DNA of 64,000 bases from Rhodoligotrophos sp. CJ14 (GTDB taxonomy: Bacteria > Pseudomonadota > Alphaproteobacteria > Rhizobiales > Im1). The position numbers were made by a program, and so were the translations under genes. Within the stretch, counting starts at the first letter, position 1. Every line of letters begins with the position of its first letter. The stretch lies in the NCBI RefSeq assembly GCF_038811545.1, contig NZ_CP133319.1:2385516-2449515 (forward strand), in the 5' to 3' direction. The notes under the pieces are model-generated. The model saw nothing but the letters and a program-made list of their open reading frames with translations, had not been told where the DNA came from and did not search any database. Shown here piece after piece: positions 16,885-25,283 of this stretch.

Positions 16885-17682
16885 TCATAATCCCTGCGCC
16901 TTGGCTGATCCCCGCCTGCGGGCAGCCAGCGCCGTCACCACGAAGGCGGCGAGCGCCAGCACGACCAGTGTCGTCGAGGCGGCCGCGATGGTCGGCTGCA
17001 GCGAAATGCGCACGCCCTCCCACAGCCGGACCGCGAGCGGCTTTTCAACCGTCCCCAGCAGGAACATCGCGACCAGCAACTCCTGGGCCGATTGCAGGAA
17101 GGCGAACACAGCACCCACAATGAGCGACGGCGCCAGCACCGGCAGGGTCACCGTCGTGACGGCTCGCAAGGGCGATGCGCCATGGATCCGCGCCGCAAGC
17201 TCCAGATCCGGATCATAGCTCTTGAGGCTCGCCAGCAGGTTCAGCACCACATAGGGAATGCCGGTCACCGTGTGTGCGAGCACGAGCCCGGTCACCGTAC
17301 TGACCAGTCCAAGCGGCACAAAAAACAGATAGAGCGAGATCGCCTTGATGATCGCGGGCAGGATCAGCGCCGCCATCAGCAGCGATTCGAACGCCGCCTT
17401 GAACCGGAAACTATGGCGGGCAAGCGCAAACGCGGCTGGTATGCCGACAAGCGTTGAAAGAAGCGCGGTCAAGCCGCCCACTTGGAACGTGATCCAGTAG
17501 GAGGGCAGCCAGTCATTGCCCAACAGCTCCCGGTACCACTGCAGCGAAAAGCCCGGCGGTGGAAAGGTGAGGAATTTGCTCGCACTGAACGAGATCATCA
17601 CCACCACGAGCACCGGAAACAGCAGATAGATGAGCACGAGGCCGCTGCTGATCCAGAGCGCGTTTTGCTCAGCCCGGCTCAC
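16885..17682 (-). CDS. ABC transporter permease, PotC/PotI type
   Basis: A 265-residue inner-membrane protein with about six predicted membrane helices and the EAA-type loop (ELAARIHGASPLRAVTTVTLP) that contacts the ATPase. The open frame runs back to 18447 only as an out-of-frame copy of the upstream permease. GTG 17682 overlaps the upstream stop (GTGA) and gives the standard length. It pairs with the permease at 17679-18539 to form the channel of the polyamine-type importer. Confidence 0.92.
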   Translation of the reverse strand: MSRAEQNALWISSGLVLIYLLFPVLVVVMISFSASKFLTFPPPGFSLQWYRELLGNDWLPSYWITFQVGGLTALLSTLVGIPAAFALARHSFRFKAAFESLLMAALILPAIIKAISLYLFFVPLGLVSTVTGLVLAHTVTGIPYVVLNLLASLKSYDPDLELAARIHGASPLRAVTTVTLPVLAPSLIVGAVFAFLQSAQELLVAMFLLGTVEKPLAVRLWEGVRISLQPTIAAASTTLVVLALAAFVVTALAARRRGSAKAQGL

Positions 17683-18539
17683 GAGTCGGCCCCCGCCAGC
17701 CGTTCGAAACCGAAGAAGCGATTGAACAGCGCCAGAAGACCAACCGTGATCACCAGCAGAAGAGCTGCCGCAGCCGAGGCGAGCGGCCAATCCAGAAGCT
17801 TGCTGGCAAGCGTATCGATCGACTGCGAGATCATTGTCTGCTGCGGCCCGCCAAGGAGTGCCGGGGTGATGTAGAAGCCGAGCGTATTGACGAAGGTGAG
17901 CAGCGAGCCGGCGATGATGCCGGGCATGCTGAGCGGCAGGAACACGGTGCGGAAGGCGGAGAAGGCGCCGGCGCCGTGCGCGGCCGCCGCATCGAGCAGC
18001 GCCGGATCGATGCGCACCATCCCCGCATAGAGGCTCAGCACCATCAGCGGCAACATCACCTGCACCATTCCCACCAGAACCGCGAAATCCGAGGAAAGAT
18101 GCGATGTGGGAACCTGGATGAGCCCGAGCGCCACGAGCACTTGATTGACGATGCCGTTTCGCCCGAGCAGCACCATCCAGGAATAGGTGCGCACGATATA
18201 ATCGAGCCAATATGGCGTGGTGACTGCAAGGAGCAGCAGCAGGCGAGCCAGCCCCGACGATCGCGCCAGCAGCATCGCCAAGGGATAGCCCAGGACAAGA
18301 CACGCCGCCGTGGTGATCACCGAAAACTTTAAGGTGGTCCAGATCACCTTGCTGTAAAGCGGCGTCGAGAGCAGCTCCTGGTAGTTGCCCAGCGAAATCG
18401 CCCCATCCACATAGGCGCTTCTCAGCAGCATCTGCACGGTTGGCCACAGAAAAAACGCGGCATAGATGATGATCGCCGGCGTGAGCAGCAGGAGCACCAA
18501 AGGCCCATTCCTGGTTTGCTGAGCACCTGCCCTCATCAT
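17679..18539 (-). CDS. ABC transporter permease, PotB/PotH type
   Basis: A 286-residue inner-membrane permease with about six predicted helices. The EAA loop appears as LLDAAAAHGAGAFSAFRTVFLP, and FYITPALLGGPQQTMI is typical of PotB-type subunits. The start ATGATG at 18539/18536 lies directly behind the ATPase stop, which rules out the longer frame reaching 18710 inside the ATPase gene. It forms the heterodimeric channel with the next gene, which overlaps it by 4 bp. Confidence 0.92.
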   Translation of the reverse strand: MMRAGAQQTRNGPLVLLLLTPAIIIYAAFFLWPTVQMLLRSAYVDGAISLGNYQELLSTPLYSKVIWTTLKFSVITTAACLVLGYPLAMLLARSSGLARLLLLLAVTTPYWLDYIVRTYSWMVLLGRNGIVNQVLVALGLIQVPTSHLSSDFAVLVGMVQVMLPLMVLSLYAGMVRIDPALLDAAAAHGAGAFSAFRTVFLPLSMPGIIAGSLLTFVNTLGFYITPALLGGPQQTMISQSIDTLASKLLDWPLASAAAALLLVITVGLLALFNRFFGFERLAGADS

Positions 18540-18540
18540 G

Positions 18541-19620
18541 CTAGCGGTTCTCCGCCGCAAGGGCTGTCGTGGCCGCGACCGGCCAATGGACGCGCACCGC
18601 GCTGCCCGGCGCCAATTCCGCAGCTTCACTCGCTGGAATGCGCGCGGAAATCGATTGGCCGACGGCCTCCACCACAACCCGGACCGCCTCGCCAAGGAAA
18701 ATCGTTTCAATTACCCGGCCCTGCAGGCAGTTGACGCTGTCTCCCTGCGGGTCTTGCAGCGAGATGCGTACCGCTTCGGGGCGGAATGCAAGCTCGACGG
18801 TTCCTGCTCTTTCGCCACTGGCCGCGCGCAAACCGTTGCCGTCCGGCAGCTCGTAGGTTCCGCCATTGGCATGCGCCCGGATCAGATTGGAGCCGCCGAG
18901 AAATCGCGCCACGAAGGCATTCGCTGGCCGGTTCCAGAGATCCTGAGGCCGGTCGGCCTGCTGGATCTGACCCTTGTCCATCACCGCCACCAGGTCCGAC
19001 ATGCCCATGGCTTCCCCCTGGTCATGGGTGACATTGATGAACGTGGTGCCCGCTTGCCGGTGAATGGCCTTGATCTCGACCTGCAGCTGCTCGCGCAGCT
19101 CCTTGTCCAAAGCGCTCAGGGGCTCATCGAGCAGCACCAGCGGTGGCTTAGCGACCAGGGCGCGTGCCATGGCGACGCGCTGGCGTTGCCCACCGGACAA
19201 AGCCGCCGGCATGCGCCCGGCGAACGCGCCAAGCTGCACCATCTCCAGGACGTCGCCGACGCGTTTGCGCAAATCCTCTTTCGTCCCGCGCATCCGCAAG
19301 GGATAGGCGACATTGTCGAAGACCGTCATGTGAGGAAACAGGGCATAGCTCTGGAACACCATGCCGATATTCCGCTTGTGCGGCGGCAGCGCCACCACCG
19401 ACTGGCCGTCGAATTGCACATCGCCTTTTTCGGGCGTGAGAAATCCGGCGATGATCCTGAGCAACGTGGTCTTGCCGCTGCCGGATGCGCCAAGCAGCGT
19501 CACAAAGCGGCCTGCCTCCACGGTAAGGCTGCATTTATCGAGCACGACAGCTCTGCCAAACGACTTTGATACGCCTGACAGATTCACGGCCAGACCTGCG
19601 CGAGAATGGCTGGTCTTCAT
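18541..19620 (-). CDS. ABC transporter ATP-binding protein, PotA type
   Basis: A 359-residue ATPase. Walker A is LLGASGSGKTTLL, the Q-loop is GMVFQSYALFPHM, the signature is LSGGQRQRVAMARAL, Walker B is LVLLDEPLSALD, and the switch His is in NVTHDQGEAM. The C-terminal TOBE domain is typical of PotA/CUT1 ATPases. It is the first gene of the minus-strand operon (ATPase, two permeases, binding protein, M24 protein, amine oxidase). ATG 19620 is preferred over the TTG at 19692. The promoter region is shared with the divergent GntR gene and holds an A/T-rich palindrome. Confidence 0.94.
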   Translation of the reverse strand: MKTSHSRAGLAVNLSGVSKSFGRAVVLDKCSLTVEAGRFVTLLGASGSGKTTLLRIIAGFLTPEKGDVQFDGQSVVALPPHKRNIGMVFQSYALFPHMTVFDNVAYPLRMRGTKEDLRKRVGDVLEMVQLGAFAGRMPAALSGGQRQRVAMARALVAKPPLVLLDEPLSALDKELREQLQVEIKAIHRQAGTTFINVTHDQGEAMGMSDLVAVMDKGQIQQADRPQDLWNRPANAFVARFLGGSNLIRAHANGGTYELPDGNGLRAASGERAGTVELAFRPEAVRISLQDPQGDSVNCLQGRVIETIFLGEAVRVVVEAVGQSISARIPASEAAELAPGSAVRVHWPVAATTALAAENR

Positions 19621-19774
19621 ATATTGCTGCTCGCGGTAACGGTTGGCATCCTCACCACCTGCGAAGCTGGCTTGTTCGAGACTGGGCTGCAAAACAATGC
19701 GCCCGATCCCCCAAGCACTCTTGACCTTATTCGCCTGGCTGGAATGATGCCGCCCGGCGGCCGTCTGTCAAGGC

Positions 19775-19792
19775 TATTCATTATAATAAATA
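19775..19792. promoter_or_regulatory. 18-bp A/T-rich palindrome, putative GntR operator
   Basis: TATTCATTATAATAAATA is symmetric at 16 of 18 positions (only positions 5 and 14 differ) and stands out in GC-rich surroundings. It lies 33 bp upstream of the GntR gene and about 155 bp upstream of the PotA-type ATPase gene, where a GntR dimer could repress both. Confidence 0.55.
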
Positions 19793-19825
19793 GGATGGCG
19801 ACCATGGTGCGTTTCGTGTAGGCAA

Positions 19826-20752
19826 ATGGGGAAGATTGAGGCACCTGCCCTCCGAAGGGCGCGCGATGAGATGAGCGAAATAAGGGCAGATAACACGCCG
19901 GCCATCGGGCGATACGCCCGACAACGGACCCGCGCCAAGCGATCGGACCTGATTGCCGAAGAGCTTTTGCGCTGGGTGCTCCTGACCGGCAAGTCACCGG
20001 GAGACCGCCTGCCGCAGGAAAAGGAGCTCATGGAGATGTTCGGCGGCAGCCGGGGCACAGTGCGCGAGGCGCTGAAATCGCTCGAGGTGCAGGGCTTGGT
20101 CGAGGTGGTCACCGGTCCCAATGGCGGCGCGCGCTTGACCCGCGTGCCTGAAGACCGGGCCATGCAGCTGCTGACCCCCTATTTCTACTTCAAGGATCTC
20201 GACGCCGAAGCGATCTATCAAACCCGGCTGGTGCTGGAGCCTGTGATGGTCCGCGCCGCCATCGACCATCTGACCGAAGCGGATTTCACCGCCATGCGCC
20301 AGACGATTGAGGTCTGCTGCGACGGGATGGAAGGACGCGCCAATCCGGCGGCGCACCGGGCGGCGGAGCTGCAGTTTCACCACATCATAGCCAACCGGGT
20401 TCCCAATGCCCTCCTGCGATTCTTCTGCATCTTCACCAATCACATCCTCTATTCCATGGTGACGCCGAAAGCGGTGGTCCAGGGCGAGCAGCATGCCTTC
20501 GCTCATCACGTGGTCCATGCGCATGTGGAAATCATCGAGGCCTTGGAGGCGCGCGATGCCAAGCGAGCCTCTATGCTCATGCTCGAGCACATTCGCACCG
20601 CCGCTGGCATGGTCGAGGATATGGAGATGGCGTTCCATCAAGCCTTCATTGATCAATCCATGGCCGCAAGCCTTGACATTATCGCCACCGTGACCGGGAT
20701 GAGCGCGTTCGATCCTCGGCCGAAGCCTGCCAGCCGTCAGACCAAAGATTGA
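19826..20752 (+). CDS. GntR-family regulator, FadR/FCD subfamily
   Basis: About 308 residues. The winged helix is DRLPQEKELMEMFGGSRGTVREALKSL in several conserved pieces, and the C-terminal helical FCD effector domain has metal-site histidines in LQFHHIIANR and VHAHVEIIE. ATG 19826 is used; ATG 19871 (MSEIRAD) is a possible shorter start. It is divergent from the polyamine-type importer operon and 55 bp upstream of an M20 peptidase gene on its own strand. It probably controls both, with a carboxylate or amino-acid-like effector. Confidence 0.88.
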   Translation: MGKIEAPALRRARDEMSEIRADNTPAIGRYARQRTRAKRSDLIAEELLRWVLLTGKSPGDRLPQEKELMEMFGGSRGTVREALKSLEVQGLVEVVTGPNGGARLTRVPEDRAMQLLTPYFYFKDLDAEAIYQTRLVLEPVMVRAAIDHLTEADFTAMRQTIEVCCDGMEGRANPAAHRAAELQFHHIIANRVPNALLRFFCIFTNHILYSMVTPKAVVQGEQHAFAHHVVHAHVEIIEALEARDAKRASMLMLEHIRTAAGMVEDMEMAFHQAFIDQSMAASLDIIATVTGMSAFDPRPKPASRQTKD

Positions 20753-20807
20753 CAGCAATCGCGCCGATCATCGGCGGCCATCGCTGTACAGCAAAGGAAG
20801 CCCTCAC

Positions 20808-21941
20808 ATGGACGTCTCCTCACTCGCCTGCGACCCCGTGGCCATGCTCGAGCGGCTAAGGCCGTGGATCGAGTGCGAGAGCCCCACCTTCGATGCCGTG
20901 CGCGTCAATGCGATGATGGATTTGGCTTCGGCCGACCTGCGCGAGCTCGGCTGCTCGATCGAACGCATATCCGGGTCCGGCGGCTTCGGCGATTGTGTCT
21001 TGGCCCACTTGCCACACAGTCGGAGAGGCCAGGAACCCGGTATCCTGATCATGGGTCATCTCGATACGGTCCATCCCGTGGGCACTCTCGAAAAGCTGCC
21101 ATTCCGCATCGAGGGCGAGCGCTGCTACGGGCCCGGCATTCTCGATATGAAGGGTGGCTGCCGGATCAGCCTCGAGGCCATTGCCGCCCTCCAGGCGCAG
21201 GCGATAGAAACACCATTGCCGGTCTCCGTCCTGTTCACCTCGGACGAAGAGGTCGGCAGCCCCAGCACCCGCAGTCTCATCGAAAAGACCGCCCGGCAGT
21301 TCCGATTCATTCTGGTGCCGGAGCCGGCCATGAAGGACGGCGGCGTCACCACCGGTCGCTATGCGATTGCCCGGTTCAACCTCAGAGCCTATGGCCGCCC
21401 GAGCCATGCCGGCGCGACACTGAAGGAGGGGCGTTCCGCCATCCGGCTGATGGCGGACCATGTTTCAGTGATCGAGAGCATGACCACGGATCAGTGCACC
21501 TTCAGTGTGGGTGTGATCCATGGCGGCCAATGGGTGAACTGCGTGCCCACGACCTGCGCCGCGGAAGTGCTCAGCATGGCCAAGCGGCAAGCCGATCTCG
21601 ACAGCGGCATCACGCGGATGCTGGCTCTGAACCACAGTGATGGCAATGCGCGCCTCGAGGTGGAACTCGGCGTGGTTCGCCCGGTATGGGAGCCGGACGC
21701 TGGCACGATGGCGCTCTACGACAAGGCACGGAGCATTGCCGAGAGCCTGGGCCTTGCTCTTTCGCAGGGCAGCGCCGGCGGCGGTTCGGATGGCAACTTC
21801 ACCGGAGCGCTGGGCATTGCGACCTTGGACGGCCTCGGCCTTCGCGGCGCCGGCTATCACACATTGGAAGAATATATCGAGATCCCAAGCCTCGCTCTGC
21901 GTACGCGGCTAATGGCGGGGCTGCTCGCGACCCTGTCCTGA
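20808..21941 (+). CDS. M20-family metallopeptidase (glutamate carboxypeptidase / CPG2-like)
   Basis: A 377-residue two-zinc hydrolase. The metal ligands can be followed through GHLDTVHPVG (His), ILDMKGG (bridging Asp), SDEEVGSPS (catalytic and ligand Glu), VPEPA (Glu) and the C-terminal GYHTLEEY (His). A dimerisation/lid domain containing GRPSHAGATLKEGRSAI is inserted, as in carboxypeptidase G2. It probably removes an amino acid from an N-acyl conjugate in the cytoplasm, since no signal peptide is seen. It follows the GntR gene and may belong to the amine/amidine scavenging module. Confidence 0.9.
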   Translation: MDVSSLACDPVAMLERLRPWIECESPTFDAVRVNAMMDLASADLRELGCSIERISGSGGFGDCVLAHLPHSRRGQEPGILIMGHLDTVHPVGTLEKLPFRIEGERCYGPGILDMKGGCRISLEAIAALQAQAIETPLPVSVLFTSDEEVGSPSTRSLIEKTARQFRFILVPEPAMKDGGVTTGRYAIARFNLRAYGRPSHAGATLKEGRSAIRLMADHVSVIESMTTDQCTFSVGVIHGGQWVNCVPTTCAAEVLSMAKRQADLDSGITRMLALNHSDGNARLEVELGVVRPVWEPDAGTMALYDKARSIAESLGLALSQGSAGGGSDGNFTGALGIATLDGLGLRGAGYHTLEEYIEIPSLALRTRLMAGLLATLS

Positions 21942-21957
21942 TCCGGCTTCCCGGCCG

Positions 21958-24360
21958 CTATCGGGTGATCTCTCGTGCGCTGGCGATCGCGGCCCAGATC
22001 CTCATCGGCGAGAGCGGCATCTCGATCGCGGACACACCGATGGGGCGCAGGGCATCCAGCGCCGCATTCACAATGGCCGGCGGCAGCCCGACCGTGCCGA
22101 CCTCGGCACAGCCCTTTGCCTTGAGGGGGTTGTGCTCACACGGGGTGGCATGAGTCATGACCGTGAAGCTGGGCAGGTCATCCGCGCGCGGCAGGGCGTA
22201 ATCCTGCAACGATGCCGTCAGCAATTGCCCGGCATCGTCGAAAACACATTGCTCCGTGACCGCCTGCCCGAAGCCCTGCGCAAGCCCGCCGTGGATCTGG
22301 CCTTCAACCACCATGGGATTGATGATGTGGCCGATATCATCGACGGCGACGATCTGGATGATCGTCAGCTTGCCCGTCTCGGGATCGATCTCCACCTCAC
22401 AGACATGGCAGCCCCCGGGAAATGTCCAGTTCTCGGGGTCATAGGCACCGGTTTCATCCAGCCCCGGCTCCAATTCTTGCGGATAATCGCGCAGATGATA
22501 TGCGGCGGCCGCGACCTCCTTGAATGTCACTGAGCGGTTTGTTCCGACGATCCTGAAGGCACCATCTGCAAAGCGCACATCCTCCACCGAAGCTTCCATC
22601 ATATGGGCTGCGATCTTGCGCGCCTTCAGCTCGATTTTGTCCAGGGCCTTCAGGATGGCCGAGCCGCCGATGACCAGCGAGCGGGAGGCCGCGGTTCCGC
22701 GGCCGAACGGAATACGATCCGTATCCCCCTGAACCACACGGACCGCTTCGAAAGGAACGCCCAACCGCTCGGAGACAATCTGAGCGAAGGTCGTCTCATG
22801 GGCCTGGCCATGACTATGCACCCCGCTGAACACGGTGACCGATCCACCCGGATTGACCCGCACCTGTGCCACTTCCGACCGGCCGCCCCGCGCCCCCAGC
22901 TGCCCTGCCACAGCGGAGGGAATCCCGCCGGCGATCTCCACATAGGTGGAAAGACCGATGCCGCGCAGCATGCCCCGGCTGGCGGCCTCCGCGCGCCTTT
23001 GCGCAAACCCGTTCCAGTCGCAGGCTTTCAATGCGAGATCGAGCGTCGCCTCGTGATCTCCGGAATCGTAGGTCAGCCCCAGGGGCGTGGCATAGGGAAA
23101 GCTCTCGCGGCCTATGAGATTGCGCCGCCTCAGTTCCACCCGATCGATGCCCAGTTCATGCGCCGCCTGATCGACCAGCCGCTCGAGCACATAGGTCGCC
23201 TCGGGCCGGCCCGCGCCGCGATAGGCGTCGATCCGGCAGGTATTCGTGAACACCAGCTGCACATTGCAATAGATCGCCGGCAGCCGGTAAACGCCGGACA
23301 GCAGCGGTGCGTAGTAAAAAGTCGGTATGGCGCTGCCACCCAGCGACAGGTGAGCGCCAACATTGGCCAAGGTCTTCACCCTCAGGCCGATGAACCGGCC
23401 TTCGCTGTCAATGGCGAGCTCGGCGATGGTCTGATGATCGCGCCCATGCACATCGGTGAGAAACGCTTCCGTTCTGTCGGATGTCCATCTGACGGGACCT
23501 CCCACCCGTGATGCGGCCCAGCACAGGCAGACCTCTTCGGGATAAACGGGAATCTTGCCGCCAAAGCCTCCGCCCACATCGGGCGAAATCACCCTGACAT
23601 CGGCCTCGCTCATCCCAAGGACATTGCTGATGATGCTGCGCACCGTATGCGGGTTCTGACTGGTCGTATGCAGGGTGAGAAACCCGCTGCCGCGATCGAA
23701 TTGCGCAATTGCTGCCCGCGGCTCCATCGGCACCGGCGCAAGGCGATTGTTGGAGAGCGCCATGCGGGTGACATGGTGCGCACGCTCCATGGCGCTTGCT
23801 ACGGCATCCGCATCGCCAATCTCCCAATCGCAGCAGAGATTATCCGCAAGATTGTCCCAGACCCGGGGGGCGTCCGGCTGCACTGCTTGAGCAGCATCGG
23901 CCACTGCATCCAGCACGTCATAGTCCACGTGGATGGCATCGAGCGCATCCTGCGCCGCCATGGCGGTCTCGGCAATGACCACCGCCAGCGGCTCTCCCAC
24001 ATGGCGAACCTTGTCGACCGCAAGGGCATAATGCGGCGGCTCGGCCATCGGGCGGCCCGATCTGTCCTTGAGCAGCCAACCGCAGGGCAACGACCCGATA
24101 CCGGCCGTTGTCATATCCTGCCCGGTGAACACGGCAATGACGCCCGGGAAAGCACGCGCTTCGCTCGTGTCTATGGCGCGTATTCGGGCATGGGCATAGG
24201 GCGAGCGCAGGAAGCGGGCATGCGCGGCACCGGGCACGACATGATCGTCAACATAATGGCCCGCACCGCTGACGAAGCGCACATCTTCCTTGCGATGAAC
24301 GGATCGGCCGACAAGCACGCCCGGCTCAGGTTGGTTGAGATCGGTCAAGATGATATCCAA
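21958..24360 (-). CDS. Molybdenum hydroxylase large subunit, CoxL-like (form II), without partner subunits
   Basis: An 800-residue xanthine dehydrogenase-family molybdopterin subunit. Visible motifs are GGGFGGK near residues 263-269, AYRGAGR at 379-385 (the form II CoxL active-site signature, not the AYxCSFR of true CO dehydrogenase), GVHSHGQAHETTFAQ, and near the C-terminus AEVGTVGLPPA, which keeps the catalytic glutamate position. No FAD (CoxM) or 2Fe-2S (CoxS) subunit gene is adjacent. It lies 14 bp behind a GntR gene. The TTG start at 24360 has a poor ribosome site, so the exact start is uncertain. The substrate may be an N-heterocycle or aldehyde; this is not readable from sequence. Confidence 0.9.
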   Translation of the reverse strand: MDIILTDLNQPEPGVLVGRSVHRKEDVRFVSGAGHYVDDHVVPGAAHARFLRSPYAHARIRAIDTSEARAFPGVIAVFTGQDMTTAGIGSLPCGWLLKDRSGRPMAEPPHYALAVDKVRHVGEPLAVVIAETAMAAQDALDAIHVDYDVLDAVADAAQAVQPDAPRVWDNLADNLCCDWEIGDADAVASAMERAHHVTRMALSNNRLAPVPMEPRAAIAQFDRGSGFLTLHTTSQNPHTVRSIISNVLGMSEADVRVISPDVGGGFGGKIPVYPEEVCLCWAASRVGGPVRWTSDRTEAFLTDVHGRDHQTIAELAIDSEGRFIGLRVKTLANVGAHLSLGGSAIPTFYYAPLLSGVYRLPAIYCNVQLVFTNTCRIDAYRGAGRPEATYVLERLVDQAAHELGIDRVELRRRNLIGRESFPYATPLGLTYDSGDHEATLDLALKACDWNGFAQRRAEAASRGMLRGIGLSTYVEIAGGIPSAVAGQLGARGGRSEVAQVRVNPGGSVTVFSGVHSHGQAHETTFAQIVSERLGVPFEAVRVVQGDTDRIPFGRGTAASRSLVIGGSAILKALDKIELKARKIAAHMMEASVEDVRFADGAFRIVGTNRSVTFKEVAAAAYHLRDYPQELEPGLDETGAYDPENWTFPGGCHVCEVEIDPETGKLTIIQIVAVDDIGHIINPMVVEGQIHGGLAQGFGQAVTEQCVFDDAGQLLTASLQDYALPRADDLPSFTVMTHATPCEHNPLKAKGCAEVGTVGLPPAIVNAALDALRPIGVSAIEMPLSPMRIWAAIASAREITR

Positions 24361-24374
24361 GGCTCGAAATCGGT

Positions 24375-25070
24375 TTAGGCATTCACGAGCTCGGCAGTGA
24401 TGACCGCCTTCGTGAACTCCTCCACATCGGTGAGGAAGCGCTTTGCGGCCTCGACCGCCCTTGCCTCGTCACCATCCGCAATCGCCTCGATTGCCGCAGA
24501 ATGGGACAGGGCGATCGAGACATTCGTGGTCTCGAGATGAGTGAAGAAGAACCGGCGCGAATGCGCGTAAATCGGCGCGAGCGCTGCAGCAAGATAGGGA
24601 TTGCGTGCGGCTTCGATCGCAAGGTCCTTGAAGCGGCGGTCGACATCCATCAGCCAGAGCTTGTCGCGCTGCTCGCCCGAAGCGCGCATATCCGCGGCCA
24701 AGCGCCGGAACTCGGCTCTTTGCTCCGGTGCCGCGCGACGGGCAGCCCTGCTTGCCAGAACGATTTCGAGCTCACGCCGCACTTCGAGCACCAGCAGCTG
24801 GCTGCGAAAGTCCATCCGACTGACGAACACTCCCGCCCTGGGCTGGATCTCCACCAGGTGATTGGCTTTCAGCTTTTGCAATGCCTCGCGGATGGGCGTG
24901 CGGCCAATGCCCAGAGCTTGCGCCAGCATTTGCTCGGAGAGACGCGTGTCCGGCGAAAGCTTGCCCAGGATGATCATCTCTTCCAGGCGCGCATAAGCCT
25001 CATTTGCCATGGTCGGTGCCTTGAGGCGCTTCCGCTCGCCCGAACCTTGTCTGGTTTTGCTTTTGGACAC
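24375..25070 (-). CDS. GntR-family regulator, FCD subfamily
   Basis: About 231 residues. The DNA-binding domain has LSEQMLAQALGIGRTPIREA, followed by an all-helical FCD effector domain. GTG 25070 has GGAG five bases upstream; ATG 25106 is also in frame but has no ribosome site and abuts a palindrome, so the GTG is preferred. It precedes the CoxL-like gene on the same strand and is divergent from a binding-protein/amidohydrolase/ABC operon. Two related sequence motifs in the divergent promoter suggest it controls both directions. Confidence 0.85.
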   Translation of the reverse strand: MSKSKTRQGSGERKRLKAPTMANEAYARLEEMIILGKLSPDTRLSEQMLAQALGIGRTPIREALQKLKANHLVEIQPRAGVFVSRMDFRSQLLVLEVRRELEIVLASRAARRAAPEQRAEFRRLAADMRASGEQRDKLWLMDVDRRFKDLAIEAARNPYLAAALAPIYAHSRRFFFTHLETTNVSIALSHSAAIEAIADGDEARAVEAAKRFLTDVEEFTKAVITAELVNA

Positions 25071-25108
25071 GACCGCTCCGTGCGCCGATGCCGATTGATC
25101 ACGCATCA

Positions 25109-25124
25109 AACTAACATGTCAGTT
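25109..25124. promoter_or_regulatory. Putative GntR operator 1
   Basis: AACTAACATGTCAGTT is symmetric at 14 of 16 positions. It lies 38 bp upstream of the chosen GntR start, a position suited to autorepression. The right arm ATGTCAGTTT recurs at 25214-25223. Confidence 0.55.
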
Positions 25125-25208
25125 TTCACGCTGCTAGATCCACAATCATCGTTATCGGCGAGAAGAACACAGATTGACAACAGTGACGAAATGCCCTCAC
25201 AATTCCAT

Positions 25209-25220
25209 CTGATATGTCAG
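25209..25220. promoter_or_regulatory. Putative GntR operator 2
   Basis: CTGATATGTCAG carries inverted CTGA/TCAG ends, and its right arm runs on as ATGTCAGTTT, the same ten bases as in the site at 25109-25124. It lies 63 bp upstream of the binding-protein gene start and may control that operon. Confidence 0.45.
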
Positions 25221-25283
25221 TTTGCGCTTCAGAACAGAAGCGGAGCGGTATCACCTCGTGAGGGAGGGGAGGGAGTTCTGCCG

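Noticed and set aside
15631-16890. 419-codon plus-strand frame opposite the binding-protein gene
   Set aside because: Antisense shadow; the minus strand encodes a complete PotD-like protein with signal peptide and ribosome site.
17683-18447. Extension of the PotC-type permease into a 520-residue protein
   Set aside because: The added part is the out-of-frame shadow of the upstream permease; the GTGA overlap marks the true start.
14384-21941. Ectoine degradation (DoeA M24 hydrolase plus DoeB-like deacetylase)
   Set aside because: The M24 protein does not show DoeA features that I can recall, the M20 protein is CPG2-like, and no doeC/doeD-type genes are present.
21958-24360. Aerobic carbon monoxide dehydrogenase
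   Set aside because: The active-site loop is AYRGAGR (form II), not AYxCSFR, and CoxM, CoxS and maturation genes are missing.
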